A stretch of DNA of 5,834 nucleotides, taken from assembly GCA_913040875.1 (NCBI GenBank), contig CAJWHX010000240.1, positions 1 through 5,834 of the forward strand, given 5' to 3'. Positions 5,304 to 5,834 of the stretch are shown piece after piece. The stretch is from an uncultured Pseudomonadota bacterium (GTDB lineage Bacteria > Myxococcota > UBA796). The position numbers were made by a program, and so were the translations under genes. How positions within the stretch are numbered: position 1 is the first letter of the stretch; each line of letters begins with the position of its first letter. The notes beneath the pieces were generated by a model, which did no database searches, was not told the origin of the DNA, and was given only the letters and a program-made list of their open reading frames with translations.

Positions 5304-5834
5304 TCAAGTAGAACTTGGCGGACGAAGTTGCATGGCTACAAGACTGGCAATCAACAACAGTCCTGCGGCACTGAAAAACGGTGCACCGACAAACCACTCA
5401 AAGAGCATCCCTGAAAAGATTGGTCCCAGCATTCGACCCATTGCGGAAAAAGATTGGTTGAGTCCCAGTACGGCACCCTGTTCGTCATCCGGCGCCCCAC
5501 GTGAGATTAGAGCAGACTTGGCGGGGTTCAGAAGTCCTGTTCCCATCGCCATGACGACGGCCGTACCACAGAAAAGTGTAAAGTTGGCAGTGTCACCCAA
5601 CATTGGAATCAACCCAATGGCCACGACGACAAATCCAATACCCACACGGGTCATCCAGACCTCACCAAACCGTTTCGTCATCGGACGAACCAATCCCCCC
5701 TGCACAATGATGGCTGTCACACCGACGATCACAAGATAGTTAGCCGTTTTCCAACCCGCAGCCTCAATTCTAGCTTCCATCGACAATGTCGTATCGGTGA
5801 TCCAAACGTGTTCGATGTAGAGGGCAATCGCCTG
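5304..5834 (-). CDS. C-terminal part of a major facilitator superfamily (MFS) transporter
   Basis: The frame is open from the right edge to TGA at 5304-5306, giving 176 visible residues; the N-terminal half is outside the window. About five membrane helices are visible (roughly 33-48, 61-79, 83-102, 134-148 and 151-169), fitting helices 8-12 of a 12-helix MFS protein. GGLVRPMTKRFGE (46-58) is the second-half counterpart of MFS motif A (G-x-x-x-D/P-R-x-G-R). NPAKSALISR (103-112), followed by DDEQGAVLGLNQS (116-128) and GRMLGP (133-138), matches the TetA/MdtG-like drug:proton antiporter group. The protein sits in the inner membrane. Likely substrates are small organic compounds or drugs driven by the proton gradient, but the specificity-determining half is missing. 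The visible frame is unbroken. ATG or TTG codons near 5780-5786 are internal, since homology-like sequence continues upstream of them. Confidence 0.88.
   Translation of the reverse strand, partial: QAIALYIEHVWITDTTLSMEARIEAAGWKTANYLVIVGVTAIIVQGGLVRPMTKRFGEVWMTRVGIGFVVVAIGLIPMLGDTANFTLFCGTAVVMAMGTGLLNPAKSALISRGAPDDEQGAVLGLNQSFSAMGRMLGPIFSGMLFEWFVGAPFFSAAGLLLIASLVAMQLRPPSST

Noticed and set aside
5332..5739. A 135-codon plus-strand frame opposite the transporter fragment
   Set aside because: The minus-strand MFS motifs are clear and in order, so this is a shadow frame.

Overview
The window comes from a Gram-negative-type bacterial genome of roughly balanced base composition (I estimate 45-48% GC by eye). 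It holds six protein-coding genes, two of which run off the window ends. I see no rRNA, tRNA, CRISPR array, transposase or integrase. The best hint of lineage is the surface lipoprotein: a short export signal ending in GCSDY, then a HYDIN/ASPM-like beta domain, an Ig/PKD-like domain and a lectin fold. I associate that style with Myxococcota and other former Deltaproteobacteria, often from marine metagenomes. This is an inference from one protein, not a proof.

Layout. Positions 1-606 (minus) hold the N-terminal 202 codons of a protein whose last visible residues, MVYIPAGTF, are the usual opening of a formylglycine-generating-enzyme/sulfatase-modifying-factor (FGE) domain; the rest lies beyond base 1. 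Positions 768-1184 (minus) encode a 138-residue, four-helix membrane protein of unknown function. Positions 1300-2631 (minus) encode a secreted, probably lipid-anchored L-type-lectin-like protein. After a 113-base divergent spacer, 2745-3653 (plus) encodes a complete arginase with every expected manganese ligand. Positions 3841-5274 (plus) encode a divergent Ppx/GppA-family phosphatase with an S1-type RNA-binding domain at its C-terminus. Positions 5304-5834 (minus) are the C-terminal part of a major-facilitator transporter, convergent with the phosphatase gene and 29 bases from it.

How the genes fit together. No clear pathway or operon joins them. The three left-hand genes share a strand, but gaps of 161 and 115 bases argue against tight coupling. 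Arginase (arginine to ornithine and urea) and the Ppx-like protein share a strand but are 187 bases apart, with a plausible promoter between them. The region looks like ordinary chromosome with lineage-specific genes.

The item most worth a second look is the Ppx/GppA-S1 fusion. It joins a polyphosphate/(p)ppGpp-hydrolase-type ASKHA core to a nucleic-acid-binding module. Its first phosphate-binding motif is degenerate, while the catalytic Glu and the Asp-x-Gly-Gly-Gly-Ser-Thr-Glu motif are kept. Other leads are the unrecognised helical module ahead of the FGE domain, the three-domain lectin lipoprotein, and an inverted-repeat-rich spacer upstream of the FGE gene.
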